Shown here in pieces: positions 22,049 to 34,483 of a stretch of DNA of 64,000 bases (position 1 is its first letter; every line of letters begins with the position of its first letter). Below the pieces are notes generated by a model. The model was not told the DNA's origin, did no database searches, and saw only the letters and a program-made list of their open reading frames with translations. The translations under genes and the position numbers were made by a program. This DNA is from Mactromeris polynyma (taxonomy: Eukaryota > Mollusca > Bivalvia > Venerida > Mactridae), in the NCBI GenBank assembly GCA_032209605.1, contig JASFXZ010000001.1, positions 44,334,619-44,398,618 of the forward strand. The letters are read 5' to 3'.

Positions 22049-25000
22049 CTAAATAATAAAAACAAAATTGCTGTTCCATGACAAAACATATAATAGTGAC
22101 TAAACTCCATTTTCAGATGTTTTACATTTTCAAATAGATATGTTTTTCTAGTACGTAACATTTAACCAAAATATATAAAATCAGACATGTCCTCCTCACA
22201 AACTTTATTGAAACCTCCTTCCTGGTTCTCCTTACAGACACATGTTTCACAGCGATCATCTGTTGCAATCTCGTCTCCTTTATTCAAAACAATTTCAATA
22301 CAACTGCATATCGTGTTAAGATATACTTCGGATTTATGACAAATTGAAATAATCATATGTCGTATATTTACACGTTTTTAATTCACTAAATAACACAGAA
22401 CTATACGAAAAAATAAAGACTGGCTTCAACATCTACATTGTTATTGTAATAATATGTATACGATGCAAAAATTCTGTACAAAGTTACGTTAATTGCGAGC
22501 AAATAGTTGACCGAATTGTTACATCGTCTCATTCATTAAATTTTACTTCATGTATAGCTTATTATCTTACCCTCGTTAACATGACCAGTATATTCTACAT
22601 AACATCCACGTTTACATGTTGGACAACAATCTCCTGGTAACGAGTGTTGAAGATTTTTGTCGCATTTCAATTGTGGACAGGCGACAGGGTCACACGATAA
22701 TTGCAAAGCTTGGTCTACCCAGGTACAGCTGCATTGTTACATCCATCAGGAACACTAAATGTGCTACCTGTAGCTATGTAATATATGATAATCTTCATTG
22801 AGGTAAATGTAGGAAAATATTTCACTGATATTATATATTTTATAATGACCTTTAATATGTGACATAATTTTAAAAGTACTTATATCTCTGAAATAATGAG
22901 CGAACATTCCACAAAATGTCAAGATACAAGAAAATTATACCCTTCGTTTACCTTAAATGAAAACAAAACTAAATCACATATCCCTATGAAAGCCAGTAAG
23001 CGATACTTAAAAGGACAAGGTAAGAAAAGAGGTAGTTTTGGCCAAAAAAGTTTGAAAAGAATGAAATCCATCTTTTTTCTTTGTTGGCAGAAACAATCAT
23101 GTGTTAGACTGTTACTTAATGTTTACGATATTTGTATTCATATTTGATGACGTCATGCGTGTTCTCACGTGACCCCAAAACGACTGAATGTCTCAAATTT
23201 CGTCAAGAAACGTAAAACCAAGAAAAACTAGAAAAAAAGATGATCGCCACAAATCTAAATTGGCAATGATGTTGTAGTTTTATTGGTTAAGATTTTGGGT
23301 TGTTGCACGAAAACATGTTAATAGAAGTTGAAGTAAACTACTCATGATCAATGAACTGCTTAACCAATCACATTTCGAGACGTCATTCCTATTAGCATAT
23401 TCATGTAAATAAATTACATCTTTGATATAGTTAAATTTGTCAAATTATTAAATATTATTCTAATCTACTTATTAATGTACCAGCACCTGTTTTTTTAAAT
23501 AAAAATTCAAGCTGTAATTTTATAGAAATCTCTAAAAGGTCAATGGACAATGCCACTATATACCTGTAATTGTGTTTTTATGTGTAGAATAATTATTTAT
23601 TGTCAACATAAGCGACATCATTGGAAACAATTTAGTGATTCAAGCGACTTCCTGTAATATTTACACTTTACTGATAGAGGGAAATCAAACCCCACATACT
23701 TAAAACACGGGCTTCGTTTATTAGCACATTTGTAAGTAAATAAGCAAAAATACATAATTATACTTCATTAGCGTTCATGTTAAACTCTACGCAAACTTGA
23801 CGGAATCTTCCACCAGGTTATTGTACTGAACATTTACGTACAATGTGTATTTATAAGGTCACTGTGATGTTTTTTGCACTTTACAAAGAAACTTATAATA
23901 ACATCGTAGTCTGTGCTTCAGTAATTCCTGCCTAGCCAGTCCCTCCCTCTGAAGTCTGCGATGTGGTAAGGTGTTTGTGTAGCTGGTTCCGCAGTGTTGC
24001 GCCCGATATGAAAAAGGTCCTGCAGTAGGTAACCCAGTACCTGCTAACGTTTCCCTCCACAGCTGGTATGCCGTCACCTCTGGTGACAGTGACTGAATGA
24101 CGAAAGTGCAACTTGGCAGGGATGTCCACAAGCCCATATATGTTTTGATGCACCATCACCAGATTGACAGGCATTTCCACAAGCCCATATATGATATGGT
24201 GTACCATCACCAGTTTGACAGGGTTGTCCACGAGCCCATATATGATATTGTGCACCATCACCAGTTTGGCAGGGATGTCCACAAGCCCATATATGTTTTG
24301 ATCCACCATCACCAGATTGACAGGCATTTCCACAAGCCCATATATGATATGGTGCACCATCACCAGTTTGACATGGATGTTCACGAGCCCATATATGATA
24401 TGGTGCACCATCACCAGTTTGACAGGGATGTCCACAAGCCCATATATGATATGGTGCACCATCACCAGTTTGACAGTGATGTCCACAAGCCCATATATGA
24501 TATGGTGCACCATCACCAGTTTGACAGGGTTGTCCACGAGCTCATATATGATATGGTGCACCATCACCAGTTTGACAGGGTTGTCCACAAGCCCATAATA
24601 GATATGGTGCACCATCACCAGTTTGGCATGCTGGCGGTGGAGCTGAAGGTTGGTCAATCCAAGGCTAGATATCATCTGGCTGGTTAGCTAGTAGTACTGA
24701 AGTCACCAGTACTGAATCGTTCTGCGCGTCTCAGAAATATCGGGAGCTAGTGTAATTCATTTATCAATGTCAATTTGGATAAAAGAATTTTAGTATAACC
24801 TGGTGAGGTAACCTATATTTATGGGTTTGGTAATCAGAATCATTATTATATTTCCAGAAATTTACAGAATTACAATAATTTAGTTTATTTAATCTTCTTT
24901 AATTTTTCTATTTTAGGAGAAATGTATACGAGTATGAGAATTCACCTGCACTAAGCATTCAGATTTGATTCGAATCGATGATGGCGTACACTGATTAAGC

Positions 25001-28000
25001 AATATTTATCCCTTACTCCTCGCCGTATTTGTGTTGAATGCACTTGGCTAGATTACGACTATAGAAAACATATCAATTACTGTTGACTTTGTCTAATTAA
25101 CATTACATTGATAAACATAACAATGTTTTTATTTTGATGCCCAAAATGCATACAAATGCGACTTTATTTCGTCAGAAGGTAAAAGTCTAGTTACTGTCCC
25201 TAAGTATATATATCTACATTCAATCCATAATTTAAGAAATACGAGTTTACTCATGTCCAGTCCAGCGCATATATCATGCATACTTTAAAAATATCAGCTT
25301 CCAGTCTAAGACGAAGTTCGTCTGTCAAAAATTGCTTCGACATTTAACTTTCAATTAGATTGGCTGTTACGTGCTGGTGTTACGTGCTGTTGAGACCATT
25401 GCAACAAAAGCGAGTTCATAACGGCTGCGCCAAAAAGTCAAAATTCATCGCGTGGGCAGAGTGTACCAGGTCCAAGTCTGTATGATTTATTGATTATTGT
25501 ACGAAATATGAACATTACTCATTTCGATATTCGATGACTCTCCACATTCATGCACAATTATAAACTTGGCAGCCTTATTAGGGTTAAGGTTGATCTAAAC
25601 TCCCAAAATTCAACATCTAAAGTCCTGCGAGGTATTTTATACAGCATGAGATCATCTCCTATTCTTCTCGTTGAAACCAGCTTGTCTCGAACAATGTGAA
25701 TTAGTTCTACCAACTTTATAGCAGTTAATATACCATGTTCCTTGTGCAATACTGCATGCTTAAAAAGATCTTATAAAATTGTAATACAGAGACAGTAGTG
25801 TTAGAGAACATTTAGAAGAACTATCAATAAGATATTTGAAAAACCACCGTAGCGGTAATATTTGTGCTTGGATAACAAATAACGTACAGGACAGTGTTTT
25901 TATCCATATTCTTTTTTTTAGGGCCGGTGTAGTACCTGATTTAACTACTCCCAAACTATCAAATATCAATAGCACGCGAACCTAATAGAGAGCCCGAGCG
26001 ATTAAGTTATATTTCAACGTTAACAATCATGTTGTATTTGTTAGTCATAATGTACAATTAGGGTATACATATGCAAAAACATTATCGTCGCAGAGATTGT
26101 CATAGTTTTTGAAACGTCATTTCTAACTCCTAATCACTCATCCTTTATAAATTAATGTTGTATCAATCTAGGTAGCTGGGATATTTTGATTATGAAATAA
26201 ATGAGTTTCATTGACGCCTTCAAGCGAAACAGAGATAAAAATAAAAATATTTACACATTACAAATCTACATCAGGAAACGTCACACAAGATTCAACGAAT
26301 TTTGACTTACTAGGCTGTGTTTGTTTGTTACCGTTTAGCCCAGCACATTAGAATACGACCTCAGAAAATACTATTTTGTATGATAAAACGGACGTGAAAA
26401 GTAATCGGTATTTTGATTTTCCCATACTTGAGTCTAAAATCCGTCACTTCATTCACTTGCACACATATATCATTTTCAAATACGAATAACAAGCTTTAAA
26501 ATATATATCGAAGCAACACTATCAAATGAAGTAAACCTTACACAGCCATAGTAGGTAAGCTTATTATTCCATAGTTCAAATAAATGAAAATGTCGAGCAG
26601 GAAATAGCACATACAAAGTGCACAAAACCAAGTTGTCACACATTTAAAACAAATACATCACTTTACATATCAAACCTTAATCTTTATCTGAATGTTAAAA
26701 CATAAGAGATGATAACTGTAAATGAATACTGTAAAACATTATTACGTATATCAGTCATTAGAATCCAAGCTTTGTGTATAATTGGTTCAAAAAGGAGTCA
26801 ATTGATTGATGTAACAATATTGTATTACTCGTCAGATGGTAACATACCTTCTTGCAACTGTGCTAAAATGCCTTCCGTCGAGTAAATAGATATCCGCCAA
26901 GGCCCTCCACACATTTCATGGCTTCCACTACATTTAGTATTGCACTCCGCCTCATTTTTCTGTATAGAACGTTTCATTTCTTTACCGCAGAAGCACTGGC
27001 TGTAATGCTATTAAGTTAAAAGAAAGTAGTCTATAATATTGATATTTAGTTGTTGTAATAGTCTAAATAAAATATTAATAATAGTTTTCATTATAGGAAA
27101 CATTGAATTGATTTTAAAATGTAAAACAATAAAACGATTATGGTTGTTAAAGTAACGCATACCTCGAGGCCAGCATAAGGATATCCTTGATTTCGGCAGA
27201 ATTCAACGCACACTGATACACTATTGTTCCCAAACACATTCGTGGAATCAGGTAAAACTCTATCCGCGGAATCCTCGTAACAACCTTTGTATCCAGCTGT
27301 CAAAAAAAATGTCCTCTCGTGTATACCAGTAACTGTATAATAGTTTATGTAATCGAGCAATGCATAATTATAATTATTTACGATTAGTTATAAAATCATG
27401 TTTCGAGGGACACGTAAAATCGGTCAATGGCGCTACCGGGATAACACTATAATGCATGTATACTAAATATATATTTGAAATCATTAATCTTTCCAATTGT
27501 TTTTTGACTTGATGAGTGATTTTATGTCAAAGCTAGATCACCCCGTTCAACCGTTTGTATAGATAGCAGTTATGTTGGTTGATTACTGTGCCAGATGACA
27601 GTTGTGAGATCGAAAATGTGTACGTAATTGCTATTTTGTTGCGTTTTTTGTTGATTTACAGAGCAACGACTTATGCGTATTGTTTTAGCAAAGACCAAGC
27701 AATTTCTGCATACCGTTTGTGTGCGAGTGAGTGTTAATTTACGGAGAAAACAGGTTGTATGTACGCAATGTTTGTAAACTGTTTGACATTATCATATTTG
27801 ACATTGGATTGACGACTTAATTCATGCAATTTAAATAACTAAGAATAAACTTGAATCATTCTCCAATAGCTCTACATTCTCACACTGTGCAACTTCGTAT
27901 TTCGATGGAGATACAGGCTTTTAAAACTGACAAAGAACAATGTTTTGACTAACGCTAAGGGCAGTTCCGAATTCAAATAGTTTAGGCCAACAGCCATGAC

Positions 28001-30123
28001 GGTTCCTCAAGATAATCGCCAGGGGGTTTAGGCCCGACGCATTGGTTCTGGGTTATTTGTATGCTATACAATTAATACAATCAAATAAACGTAATCCTTC
28101 TTTATCAGGAAAAATGTTGATGAGTATTAGATTTCACCAGCATTATGCATACCGAGTATGATTATTAAAAACAGTTACTTCAAAGTGCACAAAACCACGT
28201 GGTGACGCTTACCTTTGAGACAAATACGTCACTTTACATCTTAAATTTTGATATTTATCTGGATCTTAAAACATGTTTTAGGTTAATTGTAAATGAATAC
28301 TATAAAACATTATTACGTATACCAGTCATTAGAATCCAAGCTTCGTGTATAATTGGTTCAAAAGAAGTCAATTAATTGATGTTACAATATTGTATTACTC
28401 GTCAGATTGTTACATACCTTCTTGTAACTGTGTTGAAATGCATTCCGTCGAGTAAATAGATATCCGCCAAGGCCCTCCACACATTTCATGGCTTCCACTA
28501 CATTAAGTATTGCACTCCGTCTCATCTCTTTGTATCCAACGTTTCATTTCTTTACCACAGAAACAATGGCTGTAATACTAATAAGTTAAAAGAAAGTAGT
28601 CTATAATATTGATGTTTAGTAGTTGTAATAGTCTAAATAAAATATTAATGATAGTTTTCATTGTAAGAAACATTGAATTGATTTTAAAATGTAAAACAAT
28701 AAAACGATTATGGTTGTTATAGTAACGCATACCTCGAGGCCAGCATAAGGATATCCTTGATTTCTACAGAATTCGACGCACACTGATACACTATTGTTCC
28801 CAAACACATTCGTGGAATCAGGTAAAACTCTATCCGCGGAATCCTCGTAACAACCTTTGTTATCCAGCTGTAAAAAAAATGTCCTCTCGTGTATACCAGT
28901 AACTGTTTAATAGTTTATGTAATCGAGCAATGCATAATTATAATTATTTATGATTAGTTATAAAATCATGTTTCGAGGGACACGTAAAATCGGTCAATAA
29001 CAATCGTGGCATCAGGTAAAACTCTATCCTCGGAATCCTCGTAACAACCTTGGTATCTACCTGTCAATTATAAACATGCAGCCTCAGTCTGAACTTGTTC
29101 TAAGTAACTAAATTAGTTACATCATACAAAATATAAATATATGCTATTGTTCCTGTTCTATCTTTCGGACTGAGTAGCGTTACGTGCATATTCACAACAC
29201 TTATAAAACTTATAATATGTATATTAGGTCACAAACACAATTTTTTTTTATTTATGGACAGCTTGGTAGATACCCTTTAAAGATCAGGCGTTTATGTAAT
29301 GTTATTAGATACTGGTTACAAATTATATTGTAGAAAGAGTTAGACTAAAAGGTAGATTTTGTGATCAGATTAGAAACCTTATTTTAGAACATGAAAGATA
29401 TTTTTGAAAGGTTCCGATGCGATGAAATATGGACTGCATTCTTTTAAATCTAGTGTCGCGTCTATAAGTGCAAAGCTTAAAACTGAAGATAGACTGTGGA
29501 AAAACGTGACAGACAGCGCTCAGATAAGGCGTTAGGGTTACATGAAATATAGTCTTAAAAGCGTTTGTCAGTTTAGAAACCTACGTGTTACCATACACAT
29601 GTATATTATTATTCATATTGTATCTTTGATAGAACTGCTGTCAAATAATAAAACATATACACTATTACGTGTTTGTTGTTTATGCAGTTAGAACACGGAT
29701 CAGTGAATAATTGATTTAATACCCTGAAAGTGTTTTGTAACTCGACCAAGGATGATAATGAATAAGTAAACTATAATAAATACAAATGTGGCAGAAAACA
29801 TTAATTAAATTACAGTTGTAACTCGAAACTTAGCTTAGGTATACAGGAAATTTACCACGCATCCTATTGATTATTTATTATAATTTTATGTGATGATTTG
29901 AAAAGAAAATTCATCAATACTGCCATTGAATTGGTATATACATCGGACCAAAACAAGTATTTCGGTAAAATACTACTTTAATAGTTCAATCAAGTTCATA
30001 CCAACCATTTTTGATTTGTGTGAAGCAGTCACGTACATCGACAGACATCACTGTTGATAACAGTCCAGCGACAAATGCGTCCAGTAAAACAACCCTAAAA
30101 TGTAGCAATACAAACACGTCCAT
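21914..30123 (-). CDS. Secreted WSC-VWC domain protein gene (multi-exon model)
   Basis: Exons in order on the minus strand: 30123-30006 (possible leader), 27296-27163 and 27007-26848 (WSC domain), then 22767-22571, 22277-22167 and 22048-21914 (VWC modules). Junction phases agree: leader ends phase 1, WSC is 1-0 then 0-1, and the VWC exons are all 1-1, apart from one exon a base short. All introns are GT-AG. WSC domains bind glycans or sit on extracellular proteins, and VWC (chordin-like) modules bind ligands such as BMPs, so the product is likely an extracellular matrix or secreted protein. The 3-prime end is unresolved. The 4.1-kb intron 22768-26847 holds a 51-bp minisatellite. Joining WSC to VWC in one transcript is inferred from phase and order. 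Confidence 0.5.
22167..22277 (-). CDS. VWC-module exon (first half of a module)
   Basis: The 111-bp phase-1 exon encodes GDEIATDDRCETCVCKENQE and then NKVCEED. It continues from the GCYVEYTGHVNEG end of the preceding exon and supplies the CxxCxC of a second module, with the module's last part lying in the next exon. The donor gttaaa is weak. Confidence 0.6.
22571..22767 (-). CDS. VWC-module exon with 1-bp frame loss
   Basis: The acceptor gctacag is followed by STFSVPDGCN. One base then appears to be missing, because CSCTWVDQALQLSC, CPQLKCDKN and LPGDCCPTCKRGCYVEY continue in the next frame to a GAGG|gtaaga donor. The exon is 197 bp, while 198 would restore the phase-1 pattern of its neighbours. 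Either a sequencing error or a true lesion explains this. Confidence 0.7.
22768..26847. other. Long intron or intergenic stretch
   Basis: This lies between the VWC and WSC exons. Apart from the 51-bp minisatellite it is AT-rich, with no exon-like frame that I can support. Confidence 0.5.
24117..24640. repeat. 51-bp minisatellite, about ten copies
   Basis: The unit (tgtccacaagcccatatatg, atatggtgcaccatcaccag, tttgacaggga) repeats every 51 bp, or 17 codons. This keeps plus-strand frames (HKPIYDMVHHHQF) and minus-strand frames (VKLVMVHHIIYGLV) open at once. The copy order tgttttg/tgatatg shows an internal duplication of two-unit blocks. Confidence 0.9.
26848..27007 (-). CDS. WSC domain exon, C-terminal half
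   Basis: The 160-bp exon enters in phase 0 and leaves in phase 1. It reads HYSQCFCGKEMKRSI, ECNTKCSG and HEMCGGPWRISIYS. CFCG, CxxxCxG and CGG-W/R-ISIY are the conserved second half of the WSC domain. It joins in frame to the GYPYAGLE end of the next exon. Confidence 0.8.
27163..27296 (-). CDS. WSC domain exon, N-terminal half
   Basis: The 134-bp exon has a phase-1 acceptor (gacag) and a phase-0 donor (GAG|gtatgc). It encodes GYKGCYEDSADRVLPDSTNV, then CVEFCRNQGYPYAGLE. GCY-D, R-LP, C-xxx-C and GY-YAGLE match the first half of a WSC domain. Confidence 0.82.
28171..28998. repeat. Segmental duplication, copy 2 (broken WSC exons)
   Basis: This is the second copy of 26612-27437. It is followed at 28998-29060 by a short third copy of the first WSC exon. 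Confidence 0.85.
28428..28867 (-). pseudogene. Duplicated WSC exon pair with disabling changes
   Basis: The pair 28867-28733 and 28577-28428 matches the intact WSC exons. In the first, one extra base (GGATAACAAAGG for GGATACAAAGG) makes a TAA and a frameshift. In the second, ACT AAA TGT became ACT TAA TGT. Splice sites are largely kept. It is a recent, dead copy, or an exon pair skipped in splicing. Confidence 0.75.
28998..29060 (-). pseudogene. Third, truncated WSC first-exon copy
   Basis: After a tgacag acceptor the minus strand reads RYQGCYEDSEDRVLPDAT and then diverges with no donor. It lies at the edge of duplication copy 2. Confidence 0.6.
29061..30005. other. AT-rich intronic or intergenic sequence
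   Basis: No gene is evident in this ~940-bp stretch upstream of the duplicated WSC exons. Confidence 0.45.
30006..30123 (-). CDS. Candidate signal-peptide exon of the WSC-VWC gene
   Basis: From ATG at 30123 the frame gives a hydrophobic stretch (VVLLDAFVAGLLSTVMS) followed by VDVRDCFTQIKNG, and ends in phase 1 at a gttggt donor. That fits the phase-1 WSC exon. Caution: the ATG falls in the edge of the 43-bp minisatellite, and an acceptor (attttag) lies 33 bp inside, so the true start may be further upstream. Confidence 0.35.
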
Positions 30124-30645
30124 TAACACTATAATACAAATACAGAAATACCAACATTCAGTAAATTAACACTATAAGACAAATACAGAAATGCCAACAC
30201 GATCAGTAAATTAACACTATAATACAAATACAGAAATACCAACATTCAGTAAATTAACACTATAAGGCAAATACAGAAATACCAACATTCAGTAAATTAA
30301 CACTATAAGACAAATACAGAAATACCAACATTCAGTAAATTAACACTATAATGCAAATACAGAAATACCAACATTCAGTAAATTAACACTATAAAGCAAA
30401 TACAGAAATAACAACACATTCAGTAAATTAACACTATAAGACAAATACAGAAATACCAACATTCAGTAAATTAACACTATAAGGCAAATACAGAAATACC
30501 AACATTCAGTAAATTAACACTATAAGACAAATACAGAAATACCAACATTCAGTAAATTAACACTATAATGCAAATACAGAAATACCAACATTCAGTAAAT
30601 TAACACTATAAAGCAAATACAGAAATAACAACACATTCAGTAACG
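30124..30645. repeat. 43-bp minisatellite with a five-unit higher-order pattern
   Basis: The unit is cagtaaattaacactataag plus acaaatacagaaataccaac and att. The variable triplet after ctataa runs gac, tac, ggc, gac, tgc, agc(+aacaca), then gac, ggc, gac, tgc, agc(+aacaca). A block of about five units was therefore copied as a whole. Confidence 0.9.
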
Positions 30646-31910
30646 GGGAATACAGATGTTATGCTCTTAAAATAAAGTTTAGTTAAATGTGTCTTATATG
30701 GTACTAAAGTAAATTAATAGAAATACAAGGAGTGAGATTTATTGTGCATACTTGTAGTAGCATTCGCTTGTATGTGGACATTGGGAAATGTGAAATTAGA
30801 ACATTTTCTACAATTGTGTGAGTGACACATCACAAAATCCGTCACGCTCGCGTTGAAAAATTTGTGAAACTTCATTAGCATTCTTTAAACAATATTGAAC
30901 TGCATGTTTATTAATTATAAAGACTGGGGCGTACATGGTGAATAGTTGCGTTTATATATTGAACATATATCATTTGCGATGTAATTGATTCTAAAGCACG
31001 CCGATATTCTTAGAACAATCATCATCTCTGATGACCAGAACACCGAAGGAAGATATTATTTTCCAACAAGTGAAAAAAGTAGAGCCCAAACGAACGATGG
31101 CTACAAATACACCTACGAATGTACATATGAATATAGTCCCTGTAAATGTTGGACAACCTTTCATGCTTCATCCTTTATACCAACCATATTCTCCGTGCTT
31201 GATGAACCAAACATCACAATTATCCTTGTAACAAAATATGAACAGCCAACAAAAGTTTACTAGTTTGAATACTGATTTTTTTATACAACGTCTTGACTTC
31301 ATTGATGCCAAATTGATAAAAATCAGTGTCATGTAGCGAAGTAATGCATTTTTCTGTGCGAACATCTGCGGGATCAAATACGTATGCTAGATCAAAAATA
31401 AATATAATACGTGCACAGACGCTAAGTATGATAATTCACACCCACTTTTATTAAAAGCCCAAAAGGTCCAATACCCTCCGGAAGTCAGGGAAAGAAGTTA
31501 ACAACTTGTACCAGTTATGGTTGATACCAGGAAAGCAGTTATAGTGAGAGATAAACTATAAATTAACAATTAAGTATACTCTATTTAAAATAAGGGTGTC
31601 AAGAAAAGTGTGATCATCAAATATTTGGTGTCTTATATTCTTATATCTTAAACTTGTAAATGACCGAATCGGGGACGATGCGGGTACTAGCAGCTTTACA
31701 TAGTGGTCGTCGATATGAACTAGTATGATTTATCATGCATCGATGTCTCTTGACAATTTCCATGTGATAAAGTATTTCATTGTACACGATGTGTATACAC
31801 TTTCTAATGATTCACCACAGTGGTTACAATTGTTTATTTCCTGAAATGTATATTGAATGTAAAAGCGATTTTTTTCAATTATTGTGTAAATTATTTAATC
31901 ACTTGTTTTC
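30646..31910. other. AT-rich intergenic sequence
   Basis: Short frames at 30985-31263 (both strands) show no recognisable domain or splice context. I see no supported gene here. Confidence 0.45.
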
Positions 31911-31913
31911 ATG

Positions 31914-32210
31914 TTAGTTGACTTTCGAAAGGCATTTGATGTACTATACATAAATAGAAGAAGGTAAAAAAGATAGCAAGTAGGGCTTCCCAATATATTG
32001 CGAAAGATATACGTACACGTATATGTAAAATATTGAGTACGTGTGGGTGGAACATTGACTGCAAGTGTTGATAGCTTGAAAGGCGTTAAACAGGGTGAAC
32101 CCTTGTCCTCAATATTGTTTATATTGTTTATTAATGATACGTATCAGGAATGATATATGACGGAACTGTTGATACATTAAGTATAGACGAATAACGTCTT
32201 TTTTGGCACA
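31914..32210 (+). mobile_element. LINE reverse-transcriptase relic
   Basis: The plus strand contains VDFRKAFDVLYIN and, after two stops, SLKGVKQGEPLSSILFILFI and ND. These are the DF-KAFD and GV-QG-x-LS-x-LF-x-x-x-ND motifs of non-LTR reverse transcriptases. The YADD box is not found. It is fragmentary and inactive. Confidence 0.75.
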
Positions 32211-34232
32211 TATTTTAAGCATAGAAGAAGGAAAAAATATAGATTTAAATCAAATAATATGTTTCAAATAAAATATGAATTGTATTGAAAATGAACATCA
32301 TTTTCAATTAGTATGTCCTTTTATAAAGATCTTGGCTTATATATTCTACCTAACTATTATTGTCATTGACCTAATTTGCAAAATAATTAATATAAATAAT
32401 AAGCTAAATGCATTTACCACACAAATATGCTCCGTGGTTAAATATGTATCATACAAAAATATGTTTGTAAAGCAAATATATTTATGATTCTATCTTGGTT
32501 TTTCACATGTTTTTGATGTTCAGTAAATCATCATCAATAAACAAAAAATCAAACACGTTCAGAAAATTAACAATATGATACAAAAATATCTACATATTCA
32601 GTATCAAACACTAACATGTTCAAGAAATCAACATTATCCTAAATACATTTACAGAATTGCATTCATTTAATCACCACTTTCATCCAGAAATTACGGTGGC
32701 ATAGAGGTGACATGTGTGAAATTAGTTTTATCTCGTTCCCACGAATGGTAGAAATACAAAGACGCGCAGTAACTTAGGCAACAATAAAATTTTGAAAAAA
32801 ATGATGGAAGGCATCAAAGTCGCCTGGAAAAAATGTAACAAAATAATTATTGATAAATAGTTTAAGGGCATATGTAGAGAAAATAAAACAAAAGTCAGGT
32901 AGCAACACAAACACAATTTTGCAAATATTGAACATGTGAAATAATTGTGTAAAAATTGCACATATAGATTCATGAAAATAATACAAAAGGCAAATTTATC
33001 ATTTTCTTAACTTTTTTTAATATAAAATCAATTTATGCATCAAAAGACTTCTACAGCAAACATGACCTTTGTATGCGTTCAAAAACAACAAGAAATACCC
33101 AAGTTCTTAAACTCGTGAAGCCATTTCTATATTAAAAAACAATGCTAACGAAACGTTTCATATAACAACCAGCAGACGGAACGTTCCGTAGGTTTCGAAC
33201 GCTGGTCAGAAATTTAAGAAAAATAATTCATAACATTTGACATCTTTATTTAAATTTTGCCACTAACTACATGTGACGGTTTAAGTTATTATCCATGATG
33301 ATGAACGTCGCGACCAAACTTCCGCGCCTGGTTTCGAGCATAGCACAAATCATTATAAGCTACATCTTCTAAACGCAAAGAAAGGTAAATGTTGCAAAGA
33401 GTTTGCATGGTCCTGACCGCCACGAGTTGTTGGTAGATATGTACAATGATTAGCATTACAAGTATTTTGAAACCCATTTCGGTGTTAAGGTTTTCTTTTG
33501 TAATGCTTTAACATCACTTACACTAAAACTGCTCCTCTCATGAACAAAATGAAAAAGGAATAAAAGTGTACTCAGCGTCAATAGAAACTCAGACTAACAG
33601 CTACCTCAGATAATGCAAGATACATTTAATTATTTCTTCATGTGACTAAAATTGCTTTTTTTGAAATAATTTAGTAGTATTGTAAATTGCAAGTTTTTGT
33701 GAGTGCAAGAGATCAATCGTTTACTTTAAAACGATGATGTGCTCTACCTTACTATTGATGTCACATTTGGAGAAATACATATTGTTTATATTTTACTACT
33801 TATTCATTATGACTTGATTGTTAATACCTAATATGTTATACGCAGTAAAGGAAAAGTGACAATGCCCACGCCCAAGACCACCGGCTTAAGCGTATTGAGA
33901 ACTAAATGTGTCAATGTAAAATGTCTGAAAGTATAACAACACTAGGACACAGCACGGGGCGACTGTTTACAGTTAAATGTAGTTTTCCTTGTCGGAGTCA
34001 AACATCTTACTTACATGTAAATAACCTTAAAGCACAAGATTCATGTTAAATAGTTAAGTACATCCCTGCCAACACAACTGGCACCCATAGATGCCTTCTT
34101 ATAAACCTAATTCGATAAGGCTTTCATTTTCGATTTATCCATTAATTTGGGTATAGGATTGACTGGTTATTTAATAATGTTTTCAATTATGAACGGATGA
34201 ATAGGTTTTCTACAACACCCCTATAATCGATA
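32211..34232. other. AT-rich intergenic sequence left of the transposon
   Basis: No conserved gene is seen. One 62-codon minus-strand frame with a hydrophobic start is listed separately. Confidence 0.45.
33289..33477 (-). CDS. Possible small secreted peptide ORF
   Basis: The start context (gaaATGG) is good. MGFKILVMLIIVHIYQQLVA resembles a signal peptide and is followed by 42 residues with two cysteines and a HisHisHis end. I see no family and no splice support, so it may be chance. Confidence 0.2.
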   Translation of the reverse strand: MGFKILVMLIIVHIYQQLVAVRTMQTLCNIYLSLRLEDVAYNDLCYARNQARKFGRDVHHHG

Positions 34233-34236
34233 TTAA
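34233..34236. other. TTAA target-site duplication, left
   Basis: TTAA directly precedes AGGTAGTGAGTGT. The matching TTAA is at 51650-51653. Confidence 0.85.
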
Positions 34237-34258
34237 AGGTAGTGAGTGTGATTTTAAC
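34237..34258 (+). repeat. Left terminal inverted repeat
   Basis: AGGTAGTGAGTGT is followed by GATTTTAAC. The first 13 bases match the right end exactly, with a further 6 of 9 similar. Confidence 0.85.
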
Positions 34259-34483
34259 GTCAAATTCACTTATTCGCTGAAAACCGGCAAATTCACATAA
34301 AATCAACATAAACTAACAAACATCAGCCAAAAATCCGAAAGATTTCAACTGGTTATTGATAAAATACGAGTTTTACATGGGGTCAGCAAACCGAAAGTAA
34401 CGCCAGTTGCGGAATCCTCGATCTATTTTTAAAGACTGTTCTGAGCATGCGCGCACAGCGTGATAATTTGTAAACAAGCAGTC

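Larger units (their letters stand above)
26612..27437. repeat. Segmental duplication, copy 1 (carries intact WSC exons)
   Basis: From acaaagtgcacaaaaccaag to tcgagggacacgtaaaatcg the segment is repeated about 1560 bp downstream at 28171-28998 in the same orientation, at clearly high identity. Copy 1 keeps both WSC exons open. Confidence 0.85.

Noticed and set aside
24097..24687. 196-codon plus-strand and 247-codon minus-strand frames
   Set aside because: Both arise from the 51-bp minisatellite, whose period is a multiple of three.
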